NCBI RefSeq assembly: GCF_022690685.1
Contig: NZ_JALCYY010000010.1
Span: forward strand, 58,320 to 122,319
Reading direction: 5' to 3'
DNA length: 64,000 bases
Source: Anaeromyxobacter terrae
Lineage (GTDB): Bacteria > Myxococcota > Myxococcia > Myxococcales > Anaeromyxobacteraceae
Positions 9,482-20,718 of the stretch are shown piece by piece; within the stretch, counting starts at the first letter, position 1, and every line of letters begins with the position of its first letter. The translations under genes were made by a program, and so were the position numbers. Below the pieces are notes generated by a model. It searched no databases and was not told the DNA's origin. It saw nothing but the letters and a program-made list of their open reading frames with translations.

Positions 9482-9496
9482 GGCGCGGTCCTCGTG

Positions 9497-9763
9497 CTAG
9501 CGGAGCCCGATGAGCTGGCCGAGCCGCTTCTGCGCGGTCGCGGCGTGGGGCGGGGGGATGCGGAGCCCGAAGGAGAGCGGCTCGTTCAGGCGCGCCCCGA
9601 GGTGCTTGAGGCCTGCCGGGAGGAGGTCGGCGGTGGAGGCCAGGTCGAGGTCGAGGCCGCCCGGGAGCGCCCGCGTCCGGCGGCGGCGCCGTGACGCGAC
9701 GGCCACGGAGAGCGTCATGACGACAGCGGCGAAGAGCGTGAGGAGCGCGATCCCGACGTTCAT
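9497..9763 (-). CDS. Small single-pass membrane protein, unknown function
   Basis: An 88-residue frame with an N-terminal hydrophobic segment (VGIALLTLFAAVVMTLSVAVA), followed by five arginines and a soluble tail of ~65 residues. The positive charges after the segment suggest N-out/C-in insertion or an uncleaved anchor. I recognise no family. It is convergent with the sugar dehydrogenase (gap 15 bp). GGGTGA lies just upstream of its ATG as a possible ribosome site. Confidence 0.5.
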   Translation of the reverse strand: MNVGIALLTLFAAVVMTLSVAVASRRRRRTRALPGGLDLDLASTADLLPAGLKHLGARLNEPLSFGLRIPPPHAATAQKRLGQLIGLR

Positions 9764-9909
9764 GGTTCACCCGGCGCGGCCGCCTGTCCGGCCGCAGACC
9801 TCCGAAACTAGATCCCGGTCGCCAGGACGTGACCCCCCCTCGATAGGGCGTGGGGGTGTGAGGCGCTGCCGCAGGATGCGAGCAGGCGAGCCCCCGGAGG
9901 GTGAGAGGG

Positions 9910-9937
9910 CCGCTCCCCCGCCGAGGCGGGGGAGCGG
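9910..9937 (-). terminator. Strong hairpin downstream of the M6 protease gene
   Basis: CCGCTCCCCCGCC (9910-9922) and GGCGGGGGAGCGG (9925-9937) form a 12-13 bp perfect stem 34 bp beyond the stop of the protease gene, read on the minus strand. The T-tract is poor, so termination efficiency is uncertain. Confidence 0.55.
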
Positions 9938-9970
9938 CTCGACGCGCGAGCTGACCGAGCCGCTCGCGAG

Positions 9971-12418
9971 CTACTTTCGCCCGAGCCCCACGAGCGCGGC
10001 GGAGCCGTCCGTCGCCTCGCCGAGCACGCGGAACTGGAACCCGAAGGTCGGGAGGAGCGTGCTCGCCGCAGGGGTCTGGCGGCTCCAGTACGTGAGGCTG
10101 TCGTCGAAGCTCGGGACGGCGGTCAGTCCCGAGTAGTCCCGCGTGACGCCGAAGTACCCGAGCCTGTTGTCCACCGCGCGCTCGAGGCTGAACGCGGCGT
10201 CGGAGCTCTGCACGTGCGTGTTGAACGGGTAGCTCCCGACGCCCACGGACGTGACGCCGTCGAGCGTCACGACCCCGCCCGACGGACGCATGATCGGCTG
10301 ATCGTGCGAGTCAACCACGAGGAGATATCCGTGGCCGGGGTGCGCGCCGGTCCAGTTGTTCGTCCAGCTCATGTCGCGGAACCAGAGCACGAGGCCCGGG
10401 CTGTACGCGTAGAGCCACGGCATGTTCGGGTTGCCGGTGCTGCCGTACGCATCGTACTGGGTGCAGTGCTGGAGCCCGGCGTCCGGGTTGCGGATCGGCG
10501 CCCCGGCGCGGCTCACCGAGAAGTCCGCGTTGTTGCGCCACTCGAGCATGTAGTAGCGGCCGAACGACTGCGTGCCGTCGCTGCGCCTCCAGCCGTTCGA
10601 CGGCTGGTACAGCCACCCCGGCTGCGCGGTCTCGGCGCCGTCGGAGAGGACGGTGGCGCCGTCCGCGGCGACGGTCACGTCGTCCACGAAGAACCCGGCG
10701 TTGTTCGAGCCCCAGTCGGTCATGTAGCGGAACGCGATGATGAGGTGCTGGCCCGCATACGCCGAGAGGTCGGCCGTCTTCTGCTGCCAGCCGCCGCTCC
10801 GGCCGGTGAAGCCAGGGAGCTGCGCGACGATCTCGGGCATCGCCGAGCCGTCATGCGTGGAGGTGGTGCCGGCGAGGGGAAGCGAGGTCCACGTCGCGCC
10901 GCCGTCCGTGGAGACCTGCACGAAGCCGAAGTCCCAGCCCGGCTCGATGTCGTACCAGGTCCAGAACGAGAGGGACGCGCTCGTCTTGCCGGTGAGATCG
11001 ACGGTCCGGGAGAGGACGTTGTCGAGGAGGTCGGCACGGCCGCCCCAGAACGCGAGCGTCCCGGAGTGCGGCGTGGTGAGGACCACGCGGTTCGCCGGGA
11101 GATCGACGCGGAGCGCGCTCAGGGTGCCCGGTCCGCCCCAGTAGCTCGCCTGGTCGAGGCGGGCGACGACCGGATCCTTGCCGAGCGCCGCGACGTTCAC
11201 CCGGCCCACGGTGTCGCCGAGGAAGCCGAGGGAGTAGCGCGCCCAGATGCTCATGTTCGAGGGCTCGGTCTGCGCCGGCACGCCGGCCCAGGACCCCTGG
11301 GACATGATGCTCCAGTTGGCGATGGAGTCCCCGCGGCCGCTGTACGCGGTGTCGTACTCGTCCGGCAGGCCGAGGTCGTGGCCAAACTCGTGCGCGAACA
11401 CGCCCACGCCGCCGTCCTCGGGCATGATGGTGTAGTTGCTGATCACGAGGCCGCCCGGGCACCGCGCGGTCGGCCCGGTGACCGGCGCCGGCGGCATCAC
11501 GTCCCAGCTGTGCGCCCAGATCGCGTCCTCGCCCTGCGCGCCGCCGCCCGCCGACTCGTCCACGCCCGCGTGGATGATGAGGACGTGATCGAGGACGCAG
11601 TTCCCGTCCGCGTCGTACTCCTCCCACGGCACGGCGCCCTGCGCGTTGACGACCCCCACCGCGTCGCGGATGAGGTCCCAGGTGTTCCCGGGCGCGAGGT
11701 CGTTGCCGTCCGCGTCGTTGTCACCGTAGTACGCCTCGGGCTTGCCGACCGTGAACCAGCCGTAGGCGTCGCCGGAGATCGTGTACTGGCCGAACGACTG
11801 CGCGAGGTAATAGTCGCGCATCGACGGCCGCCGCTGGCCGGTGTACGCGCCGTGGGTGATCTCCCAGCCGCCGTCGTTGAAGAGCATCTGCTCGTAGTGC
11901 TCGCGCGTGAACTGCGGGACCCACAGGTCGTAGTCGTTGTCCGGCTCGGGGATCTGGTCGTGGAGAGGCCCGGCCGCGGTGCGCTCGCCCTGGGTGGTCT
12001 GCCACGTGAACGGCTGGCTCGAGAAGTCGACGAGGAGGAGGAGGAGCTTGTCGTTCGCCACGAGCGGCTTGAACCCCGGGGTCGACGCGGGCACGTCGAC
12101 CGTGTTGCCGAGCTTGCGGCCCCGGATCGCGCCCGTCGTCTCGCCGAGCGCGGCCTCGTTCGCCTCGAGCCGCTTCCGCGCGAGGCGGTTCCCCTCGTGC
12201 TCGAGGTTCGCGAGCCGCCGCCCGACGTACGCCTTCACCGCTGCGTCGACCTGGTCCTCCGTGGCGTTCGCCGGGATCACGCCGCGCCGGATGAGGCTCT
12301 GCGCGATCTTGTCCACGTTCGGCGGCATCCCCGACGCCGCGCCTTCGGCGCGCGCCGGGGTCGCGGCGAGCAGCGCCGCGACGGCGATGGTCCCCACTAC
12401 GACTCTCTTCGGAATCAT
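9971..12418 (-). CDS. Secreted M6 family (immune inhibitor A-like) metalloprotease
   Basis: An 815-residue exported zinc protease. The start ATG at 12418 gives MIPKRVVVGTIAVAALLAATPARA, a typical signal peptide with AXA cleavage. The zinc site is HEFGHDLGLPDEYD (HExxH). It resembles M6 peptidases such as InhA and PrtV, with an N-terminal pro-region, the catalytic domain, and C-terminal beta-sandwich (MAM/jelly-roll like) parts containing FFVDDVTVAADG. Such enzymes degrade extracellular proteins, which fits a predatory or saprophytic myxobacterium. It is transcribed divergently from draG with about 240 bp between them, and ends in a strong hairpin. Confidence 0.9.
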   Translation of the reverse strand: MIPKRVVVGTIAVAALLAATPARAEGAASGMPPNVDKIAQSLIRRGVIPANATEDQVDAAVKAYVGRRLANLEHEGNRLARKRLEANEAALGETTGAIRGRKLGNTVDVPASTPGFKPLVANDKLLLLLVDFSSQPFTWQTTQGERTAAGPLHDQIPEPDNDYDLWVPQFTREHYEQMLFNDGGWEITHGAYTGQRRPSMRDYYLAQSFGQYTISGDAYGWFTVGKPEAYYGDNDADGNDLAPGNTWDLIRDAVGVVNAQGAVPWEEYDADGNCVLDHVLIIHAGVDESAGGGAQGEDAIWAHSWDVMPPAPVTGPTARCPGGLVISNYTIMPEDGGVGVFAHEFGHDLGLPDEYDTAYSGRGDSIANWSIMSQGSWAGVPAQTEPSNMSIWARYSLGFLGDTVGRVNVAALGKDPVVARLDQASYWGGPGTLSALRVDLPANRVVLTTPHSGTLAFWGGRADLLDNVLSRTVDLTGKTSASLSFWTWYDIEPGWDFGFVQVSTDGGATWTSLPLAGTTSTHDGSAMPEIVAQLPGFTGRSGGWQQKTADLSAYAGQHLIIAFRYMTDWGSNNAGFFVDDVTVAADGATVLSDGAETAQPGWLYQPSNGWRRSDGTQSFGRYYMLEWRNNADFSVSRAGAPIRNPDAGLQHCTQYDAYGSTGNPNMPWLYAYSPGLVLWFRDMSWTNNWTGAHPGHGYLLVVDSHDQPIMRPSGGVVTLDGVTSVGVGSYPFNTHVQSSDAAFSLERAVDNRLGYFGVTRDYSGLTAVPSFDDSLTYWSRQTPAASTLLPTFGFQFRVLGEATDGSAALVGLGRK

Positions 12419-12630
12419 GAAGCCCCCGTTCACTGGAATGTCCCGCAGCCGTCCGCTGGTGCGTCCCGTCCCATGCTCAGCGTGAAGGCGTGCCATGTTC
12501 GGGGGAGTAGGCGCATGCTGTAAAGGTACCCACCTGGACGTACGCCCTCCGGCCGAGCTGGCGCAGAAGTGACGCTGCGACGCGGTGCGGCGAGTCGCGG
12601 ATCGCGCAGGCGAATTCCACGATCACCTCG

Positions 12631-12644
12631 GGTACGGTTCTCGC
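12631..12644 (+). promoter_or_regulatory. Weak sigma-54-like site before draG
   Basis: GGGTACGGTTCTCGCA has GG (12631-12632) and GC (12643-12644) 10 bp apart and shares GGTACGG with the better nifH site, but TTGC is degraded to TCGC. A transcription start near 12656 would leave almost no leader for the GTG at 12658 but would suit the in-frame GTG at 12673. Confidence 0.35.
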
Positions 12645-12657
12645 AAAGCCCTCCCGG

Positions 12658-13581
12658 GTGCCTCCGCTCTTGGTGAACCTGCCCGACGTCCGCGACCGGG
12701 CCCGCGCCGCGTTCCTCGGGGCGGCGGTCGGCGACGCGCTCGGCGCGACCGTCGAGTTCATGACCCCCGGCGAGATCCGCGCCGCGCTCGGGGTGCATCG
12801 GGAGATCACCGGAGGCGGCTGGCTCCGCCTGAAGCCCGGCGCCGTCACCGACGACACGGAGATGTCGCTGTGCCTCGCGCGCGCGATGGACGCCGCGGGG
12901 GGCTGGTCCACCTCCGACGCCGCCTCGTCCCTCGCGGCGTGGCTCCGCGCCGGGCCGGTGGACGTCGGGTCGACGTGCCGGCGCGGGATCCGGCGCTTCA
13001 TGCTGGACGGGACGCTCGCGGGTCCTCCGAGCGCCGGCGACGCAGGGAACGGCGCGGCGGCGCGGATGGTGCCCATCGCCCTCGTCACGCTCGGCGACGG
13101 GGAGGCGCTCCGCCGCGTCGCGCTCGAGCAGGCCCGGCTCACGCACCACCACCCGCTCTCCGACGCGGCCTGCCTGCTCGTGGGCGAGCTCGTCCAGCTC
13201 GGCTGCATGGGCCTCTCGCTGCGCCGCCTGCGCGCCGCCGCGGACGCGCTCGTGGCCGCCGAGCCCCGCTTCCGCTTCTCGCCCTACCGGGGGCTCGCGA
13301 CCGGCTACGTCGTCGACACGCTCCAGACGGCGCTCCACTTCTTCTTCACGACCCGCTCGTTCGAGGAGTGCCTGGTCGCCGTCGTGAACCAGGGCGGCGA
13401 CGCCGACACGACCGCCGCGATCGCCGGCGCGATCGCCGGTGCGTACCACGGGCCCGAGGCGATCCCGCGGCGCTGGCTGCGGCGGCTCGAGCGCGGGATC
13501 GCGGAGGAGCTCGCGGGGCTGGCGGAGCGGCTCGTCGCGCTGTCGCCGCTCGGACGCGGGGCGTCGCCGAGACTCAGGTGA
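12658..13581 (+). CDS. draG: ADP-ribosyl-[dinitrogen reductase] hydrolase
   Basis: A 307-residue ADP-ribosylglycohydrolase that removes ADP-ribose from NifH and so restores nitrogenase activity. Visible family motifs are GAAVGDALGATVEFMTP, the metal-binding TDDTEMS, and the C-terminal GGDADTTAAIAGAIAGA. The pairing with a DraT homologue next door (convergent, 8-bp overlap) and with nifA-nifH makes NifH the expected substrate. The start could be GTG 12658 or GTG 12673. A PII-family partner usually controls DraG; none is encoded here. Confidence 0.93.
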   Translation: MPPLLVNLPDVRDRARAAFLGAAVGDALGATVEFMTPGEIRAALGVHREITGGGWLRLKPGAVTDDTEMSLCLARAMDAAGGWSTSDAASSLAAWLRAGPVDVGSTCRRGIRRFMLDGTLAGPPSAGDAGNGAAARMVPIALVTLGDGEALRRVALEQARLTHHHPLSDAACLLVGELVQLGCMGLSLRRLRAAADALVAAEPRFRFSPYRGLATGYVVDTLQTALHFFFTTRSFEECLVAVVNQGGDADTTAAIAGAIAGAYHGPEAIPRRWLRRLERGIAEELAGLAERLVALSPLGRGASPRLR

Positions 13582-14362
13582 GGATGCGCACGACCCGCGC
13601 CTCGCCGCCCACCGCGAGCCACTCGCGCTCGCCGCGCAGGATCGCGCGCGGGAACACGTCCGGCGCGAGGAACACCCGCGGCAGCGCGACGCGCACCTCC
13701 CAAACCGTCGAGCCGAACTCCCAGGCCCGCTCGCGATCGTCGGTGAACGAGCAGAGGCTGTTGAGCCGCACGATCCACTCGCGCCGGCCGACCTCCGCGA
13801 TCACCTCGTGGTCACCGGGATCGTTCACGCCGCGCCAGAGGGTCACGCAGCGCTCGCCCGGACGGCGCCGCGCGAGCTCGTACTGCGTGAAGGTGTAGAC
13901 GAGGTCGAGCTGATCGAGGATCGCGCTCGTGCAGGCGCTGCCGCGCGTGCGGTCCTGGGCGTAGCGCGCGTACTCGGGCCCGTCGACGCCGCGGATCGGC
14001 GCGCGGTGGAAGCAGGGCGGGATCCCCATGCGGCTCTCGACCCAGCCCTTCAGCACCGCGCCCTCGATGCTCGACGCGTCGACGCCCCAGCCGCGCAGGA
14101 AGCGCAGATAGGAGTTCTTGAGGCTCCGCCGCGCCGGGGCGGTCGCCTGCTCCGCCCAGTGGTGGAGCTGAAAGCGCACCGAGAGCCAGTCGTCGAACAT
14201 GAGCGCGCGCGCGACCGGGTCCTCGAGCCCGTCGAGCGCGCGGAAGAGGAACGCGTTCGACGCCCGCACGCCCTGGATCTCCAGAGGCACCGGGTGCTCG
14301 TTGAACTGGCAGCTCGCGATCACCCAGGGAGGCAGGTTGCAGCGGTTGAGCGAGATCGTCAT
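13574..14362 (-). CDS. draT: NAD+-dinitrogen-reductase ADP-D-ribosyltransferase
   Basis: A 262-residue enzyme, the usual DraT length, that ADP-ribosylates an arginine of NifH (Arg99 in the NifH of this window) and switches nitrogenase off in response to ammonium or energy loss. Recognisable stretches are [18 protein letters not shown], the region around [18 protein letters not shown] and [15 protein letters not shown]. The start is ATG 14362. It is transcribed away from nifA across a 115-bp gap and overlaps the 3' end of draG by 8 bp in convergent orientation. In rhodospirilla-type bacteria the two genes form a draTG operon instead. Confidence 0.93.
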   Translation of the reverse strand: MTISLNRCNLPPWVIASCQFNEHPVPLEIQGVRASNAFLFRALDGLEDPVARALMFDDWLSVRFQLHHWAEQATAPARRSLKNSYLRFLRGWGVDASSIEGAVLKGWVESRMGIPPCFHRAPIRGVDGPEYARYAQDRTRGSACTSAILDQLDLVYTFTQYELARRRPGERCVTLWRGVNDPGDHEVIAEVGRREWIVRLNSLCSFTDDRERAWEFGSTVWEVRVALPRVFLAPDVFPRAILRGEREWLAVGGEARVVRILT

Positions 14363-14448
14363 GGTCGGCGCGCCGGGAGCCCGCGGGATCCGGCCGTGTT
14401 TCGCGCGTCCTGCAAGAACCGGTGCCGGCCTCGCGCTCGGCGGGGAGC

Positions 14449-14463
14449 TGGCACCGCGCTTGC
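14449..14463 (+). promoter_or_regulatory. Sigma-54-type promoter sequence before nifA
   Basis: TGGCACCGCGCTTGC is an exact match to TGGCAC-N5-TTGC. A start point near 14475 would put transcription only about 3 nt before the ATG at 14478, so either the mRNA is nearly leaderless or the true nifA start is further in. On the opposite strand a similar CGGCAC...TTGC (14412-14427) has 11- rather than 10-bp spacing and may be unrelated to draT. Confidence 0.5.
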
Positions 14464-14477
14464 GAGAGCGGACCGGC

Positions 14478-16049
<1,572 letters not shown>

Positions 16050-16073
16050 ACGGCGCGCCTCGGGGAGGTGGAC

Positions 16074-16538
16074 GTGGAAGACGTCGCGATCCGGGGCGCT
16101 GCCCCGGCGGATGCGGAGCGGCTCGTGCGGCTCCTCGGGATCCTGTTCTCGATCGAGGCGGACTTCCGACCCGATCCCGATCGGCAACGGCGCGGGCTCG
16201 CGCTCATGCTCGCGGAACCGGAGCGCAGGGCCGTGCTCGTCGCCGAGCGCGCCGGCGAGGTGGTCGGGATGGTCACCGCCCAGCTCGTCGTCTCGACCGC
16301 GGAGGGCGGGCCCGCGGCGCTCGTGGAGGACATGGTCGTGGACGCGGGGGAGCGCGGGCGCGGGGTCGGGCGCCGGCTGCTCGAGGCGATCGAGGGCTGG
16401 GCGGCCGCGCGCGGCGCGTCGCGCCTGCAGCTCCTCGCCGACCGGGACAACGCCCCGGCGCTCGGCTTCTACGCGCGCGCGGGCTGGCAGCCGACGCGGC
16501 TCGTGTGCCTGCGGCGCCCGGCGCGCGAAGACCGCTAG
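16074..16538 (+). CDS. GNAT family N-acetyltransferase
   Basis: About 154 residues with the GNAT fold signature. The acetyl-CoA loop is RGRGVGRRLLEAIEGWA, followed by ASRLQLLADRDNAPALGFYARAGW. Substrate unknown. GTG 16074 is preferred over GTG 16068 because GGGGAGG at 16062-16068 needs spacing. It starts 25 bp after nifA and so is probably cotranscribed with it. Its position between nifA and the nifH promoter suggests a nif-related or regulatory acetylation role, but nothing in the sequence proves this. Confidence 0.85.
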   Translation: MEDVAIRGAAPADAERLVRLLGILFSIEADFRPDPDRQRRGLALMLAEPERRAVLVAERAGEVVGMVTAQLVVSTAEGGPAALVEDMVVDAGERGRGVGRRLLEAIEGWAAARGASRLQLLADRDNAPALGFYARAGWQPTRLVCLRRPAREDR

Positions 16539-16550
16539 CTCGACTCCGAC

Positions 16551-16586
16551 GCTGTCCGGTTTCGCACGCGCTGTCGGGTTTCACGC
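16551..16586 (+). promoter_or_regulatory. Tandem direct repeat upstream of nifH, candidate NifA site
   Basis: GCTGTCCGGTTTCGCACGC (16551-16569) is followed directly by GCTGTCGGGTTTCACGC (16570-16586). The first copy contains TGT-N10-ACG, one base from the NifA consensus TGT-N10-ACA. It lies roughly 120-155 bp upstream of the nifH -24/-12 site, the normal enhancer distance. Confidence 0.45.
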
Positions 16587-16595
16587 AGCGGGTAA

Positions 16596-17639
<1,044 letters not shown>

Positions 17640-17666
17640 CGCGGCGGAACGGGAAGGAGCCCTCGG

Positions 17667-19112
17667 ATGTCTGGAACCGTGAAGAAGGTGGACGGGATCA
17701 CGAAGGAGTCCACGCAGGCGATGATCGACCGGACGCTCGAGGCGTATCCGGAGAAGGGGAGGAAGAAGCGCGCGCCGCACCTCGCGCCGAACGATCCGGC
17801 GTCCGGCAGCGCCTGCGTGAGGTCGAACCGGAAGACGGTCCCCGGCGTCATGAGCGCCCGTGGCTGCGCCTACGCGGGCGCGAAGGGCGTGGTGTGGGGG
17901 CCGATCCGCGACATGGTCCACGTCTCCCACGGACCGGTCGGCTGCGGCTGGTACTCGTGGGGCACGCGCCGCAACCTCATGAGCGGCGTGAACGGCGTCT
18001 CGAGCTTCGCGATGCAGTTCACGTCCGACTTCCAGGAGAAGGACATCGTCTACGGCGGCGACAAGAAGCTCGCCGTGCTCCTGCGGGAGGCGAAGGAGCT
18101 CTTCCCGCTCGCCAAGGGCATCTCGGTCCTGTCGGAGTGTCCGGTCGGCCTCATCGGCGACGACATCAACGCCGTCGCCAAGCAGATGTCGAAGGAGCTC
18201 GACCTCCCCATCATCCCCTGCAACTGCGAGGGCTTCCGGGGCGTCTCCCAGTCGCTCGGGCACCACATCTCCAACGACACGATCCGCGACTACGTCATCG
18301 AGACGCGCGAGTTCTCCGAGCCGGAGACGCCTTACGACATCGCGCTCATCGGCGAGTACAACATCGGCGGAGACGCGTGGTCGACGAAGCCGCTCCTGGA
18401 GGAGTGCGGCTTCAACGTGAAGGCCACCTGGACGGGCGACGGCCAGATGGAGCACATCGCGGCGACGCACAAGGTGAAGCTCAACGTCATCCACTGCTAC
18501 CGCTCCATGAACTACATGTGCAAGGTCATGGAGGAGAAGTACGGCGTGCCCTGGATCGAGCTGAACTTCTTCGGTCCGACGAAGATCAAGGAGAGCCTGC
18601 GAAAGCTCGCCGAGCGGTTCGACGACCGGATCAAGGAGAACGTGGAGAAGGTCATCGCCAGGTACGAGCCCAGGATGCAGGAGGTGATCGAGGAGGTCCG
18701 GCCTCGCCTCGAGGGCAAGAAGGTCATGCTGTACGTCGGCGGCCTGCGCCCGCGCCACACCGTGGGCGCCTACGAGGACCTCGGCATGACCGTCGTCGGC
18801 TCCGGCTACGAGTTCGCCCACTCCGACGACTACGACCGGACCGCCCCCGAGATGCCCGACGCGACGGTCATCTACGACGACGCCTCGGAGTACGAGCTCG
18901 AGCAGTTCGTCCACGACCTGAAGCCGGACCTCGTCGCCTCCGGCATCAAGGAGAAGTACCTCTTCCAGAAGATGGGGTTGCCGTTCCGGCAGATGCACAG
19001 CTGGGACTACTCGGGGCCGTACCACGGGTACAAGGGGTTCCCGATCTTCGCGCGGGACATCGACATGGCGATCAACAGCCCGACGTGGAGGCTGGTGAAG
19101 TCGCCGTTCTAG
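17667..19112 (+). CDS. nifD: Nitrogenase molybdenum-iron protein alpha chain
   Basis: 481 residues. Forms the alpha2beta2 MoFe protein with NifK and holds FeMo-co. The cofactor ligands are at Cys277 (IHCYRSMNY) and His444 ([10 protein letters not shown]). P-cluster cysteines lie in the GCAYAGA and [10 protein letters not shown] regions. The start is ATG 17667, 27 bp after nifH. The length fits the Mo-nitrogenase group, and no anf- or vnf-type delta-subunit gene is present. The downstream gap to nifK carries two perfect hairpins. Confidence 0.97.
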   Translation: MSGTVKKVDGITKESTQAMIDRTLEAYPEKGRKKRAPHLAPNDPASGSACVRSNRKTVPGVMSARGCAYAGAKGVVWGPIRDMVHVSHGPVGCGWYSWGTRRNLMSGVNGVSSFAMQFTSDFQEKDIVYGGDKKLAVLLREAKELFPLAKGISVLSECPVGLIGDDINAVAKQMSKELDLPIIPCNCEGFRGVSQSLGHHISNDTIRDYVIETREFSEPETPYDIALIGEYNIGGDAWSTKPLLEECGFNVKATWTGDGQMEHIAATHKVKLNVIHCYRSMNYMCKVMEEKYGVPWIELNFFGPTKIKESLRKLAERFDDRIKENVEKVIARYEPRMQEVIEEVRPRLEGKKVMLYVGGLRPRHTVGAYEDLGMTVVGSGYEFAHSDDYDRTAPEMPDATVIYDDASEYELEQFVHDLKPDLVASGIKEKYLFQKMGLPFRQMHSWDYSGPYHGYKGFPIFARDIDMAINSPTWRLVKSPF

Positions 19113-19118
19113 TCGAGG

Positions 19119-19173
19119 GGCGGGGGCTCCCCCGCCATTTCAAAGAATTCGATCTGCCGTCCCTCCGGGACGG
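19119..19173 (+). promoter_or_regulatory. Two perfect hairpins in the nifD-nifK gap
   Basis: Hairpin 1: GGCGGGGG (19119-19126)/CCCCCGCC (19129-19136). Hairpin 2: CCGTCCC (19157-19163), loop TCC, GGGACGG (19167-19173). The first begins 7 bp after the nifD stop. There is no strong T-tract, so mRNA processing, stabilisation or partial termination are all possible. Confidence 0.6.
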
Positions 19174-19205
19174 AACGCTCCCTGCTCGTCCGAAGGAATC
19201 GACAA

Positions 19206-20675
19206 ATGGCGAACAACCTTGGACTGACCGTCAAGCCCGTCTGCGACATCACGCCCGAGGAGGAGAGGCGGGTCCGCGCCTGGATCGACACGCCCGAATA
19301 CAAGGAGAAGAACTTCGCGCGCCAGGCGCTCGTGGTGAACCCCGCCCACGCGTGCCAGCCGCTCGGCGCCGAGCTGTGCGCCCACGGCTTCGAGGGGACG
19401 CTGCCGTTCGTGCACGGGTCGCAGGGCTGCGCGTCCTACTACCGCTCGACGCTGAACCGCCACTTCCGCGAGCCCGCGCCGGCCGTCTGCAGCGCCATGT
19501 CCGAGGACGGCGCGGTGTTCGGCGGCCAGAACAACCTGCACGAGGGGCTCGAGAACGCCTGCGCGCTCTACAAGCCGAAGATGGTCGCCGTCTTCACCTC
19601 CTGCATGCCGGAGATCATCGGCGACGACCTCTCCGCGTTCATCAAGAACGCGCGGCAGAAGGGGCTCCTGCCGAAGGACGTCCCGTCCCCCTACGCCAAC
19701 ACTCCCAGCTTCAACGGCTCCCACGTCCACGGCTACGACGCCATGCTCGCGGCCATCCTGGAGACGCTCACCGAGGGGAGGAAGGTCGAGGGGCGCTGCA
19801 CCGGCAAGCTCAACTTCATCGCCGGCTTCGACGCGAACACCGGCAATTACCGGGAGTACAAGCGGATCTTCGAGGCGTTCGGGATCCCGTACACGTTCCT
19901 GGCCGACATCTCCGAGTCGTTCGACTCGCCGCTCGACGGCACCTACCGCCTCTACCCGGGCGGCACCCCGCTCGAGGAGGCGGCCGACTCCATCAACGGC
20001 AAGGCGACGCTCTCCGTCGCGCCCTACGCCACGACCCGGACGTTCACGTGGGTGAAGGAGAGCTACTCCGGAGAGCACGTCTCCATGCCGATGCCGATGG
20101 GCATCGGCAAGACGGACGCGTTCCTCCTGAAGCTCTCGGAGCTGTTCGACAAGCCAGTGCCGGCCGCGCTCAAGGCGGAGCGCGGCCGGGCGGTCGACGC
20201 GATGACCGACTCCCACCAGTACATCCACGGGAAGCGGTTCGCGGTCTACGGCGACTCCGACTACCTCGTCGGCTACGTCTCCTTCCTGCTCGAGATGGGC
20301 GCGAAGCCCGTCCACGTCCTCTGCTCGAAGGGCTCGAAGAAGCTGGAGAAGGAGCTCGACGGGCTGCTCGGGGCCTCGCCCTACGGCAAGGAAGGGAAGG
20401 TCTACATGAACAAGGACCTCTGGCACCTCCGGTCCCTGCTCGTGACGGATCCGGTGGACGCGCTCATCGGCGACACGCACGGCAAGTTCGCCGCGCGCGA
20501 CGCGAAGGTCCCGCTCTTCCGCTTCGGGTTCCCGATCTTCGACCGCGTCAACAGGCACCGCTACCCGCTCGTCGGCTACCAGGGCGTCATCAACATGGTC
20601 ACCGAGATCTGCAACAAGTTCATCGATCTCAAGGATGACACGAGCGACGACCGCTCCTTCGAGATGATGCGGTAG
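19206..20675 (+). CDS. nifK: Nitrogenase molybdenum-iron protein beta chain
   Basis: 489 residues. Beta subunit of the MoFe protein, sharing the P-cluster with NifD. Typical segments are NPAHACQPLGAELCAHGFEG, HGSQGCASYYRSTLNRHF, SAMSEDGAVFGGQNNL, FTSCMPEIIGDDLSAF and, near the end, RYPLVGYQGVINMVTEI. The start ATG 19206 is preceded by GAAGGAATCGACAA. It is short compared with the ~520-residue NifK of azotobacters because it lacks the long N-terminal extension, a feature of the shorter NifK types. nifEN follows after 43 bp. Confidence 0.97.
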   Translation: MANNLGLTVKPVCDITPEEERRVRAWIDTPEYKEKNFARQALVVNPAHACQPLGAELCAHGFEGTLPFVHGSQGCASYYRSTLNRHFREPAPAVCSAMSEDGAVFGGQNNLHEGLENACALYKPKMVAVFTSCMPEIIGDDLSAFIKNARQKGLLPKDVPSPYANTPSFNGSHVHGYDAMLAAILETLTEGRKVEGRCTGKLNFIAGFDANTGNYREYKRIFEAFGIPYTFLADISESFDSPLDGTYRLYPGGTPLEEAADSINGKATLSVAPYATTRTFTWVKESYSGEHVSMPMPMGIGKTDAFLLKLSELFDKPVPAALKAERGRAVDAMTDSHQYIHGKRFAVYGDSDYLVGYVSFLLEMGAKPVHVLCSKGSKKLEKELDGLLGASPYGKEGKVYMNKDLWHLRSLLVTDPVDALIGDTHGKFAARDAKVPLFRFGFPIFDRVNRHRYPLVGYQGVINMVTEICNKFIDLKDDTSDDRSFEMMR

Positions 20676-20718
20676 CCGCCGCGCACGCCCCCGACCAACG
20701 AACCCGAGCGAGGCGGCC

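Noticed and set aside
14412..14427. Sigma-54 promoter for draT on the minus strand
   Set aside because: GG and GC elements are 11 bp apart instead of 10, a spacing that sigma-54 rarely tolerates.
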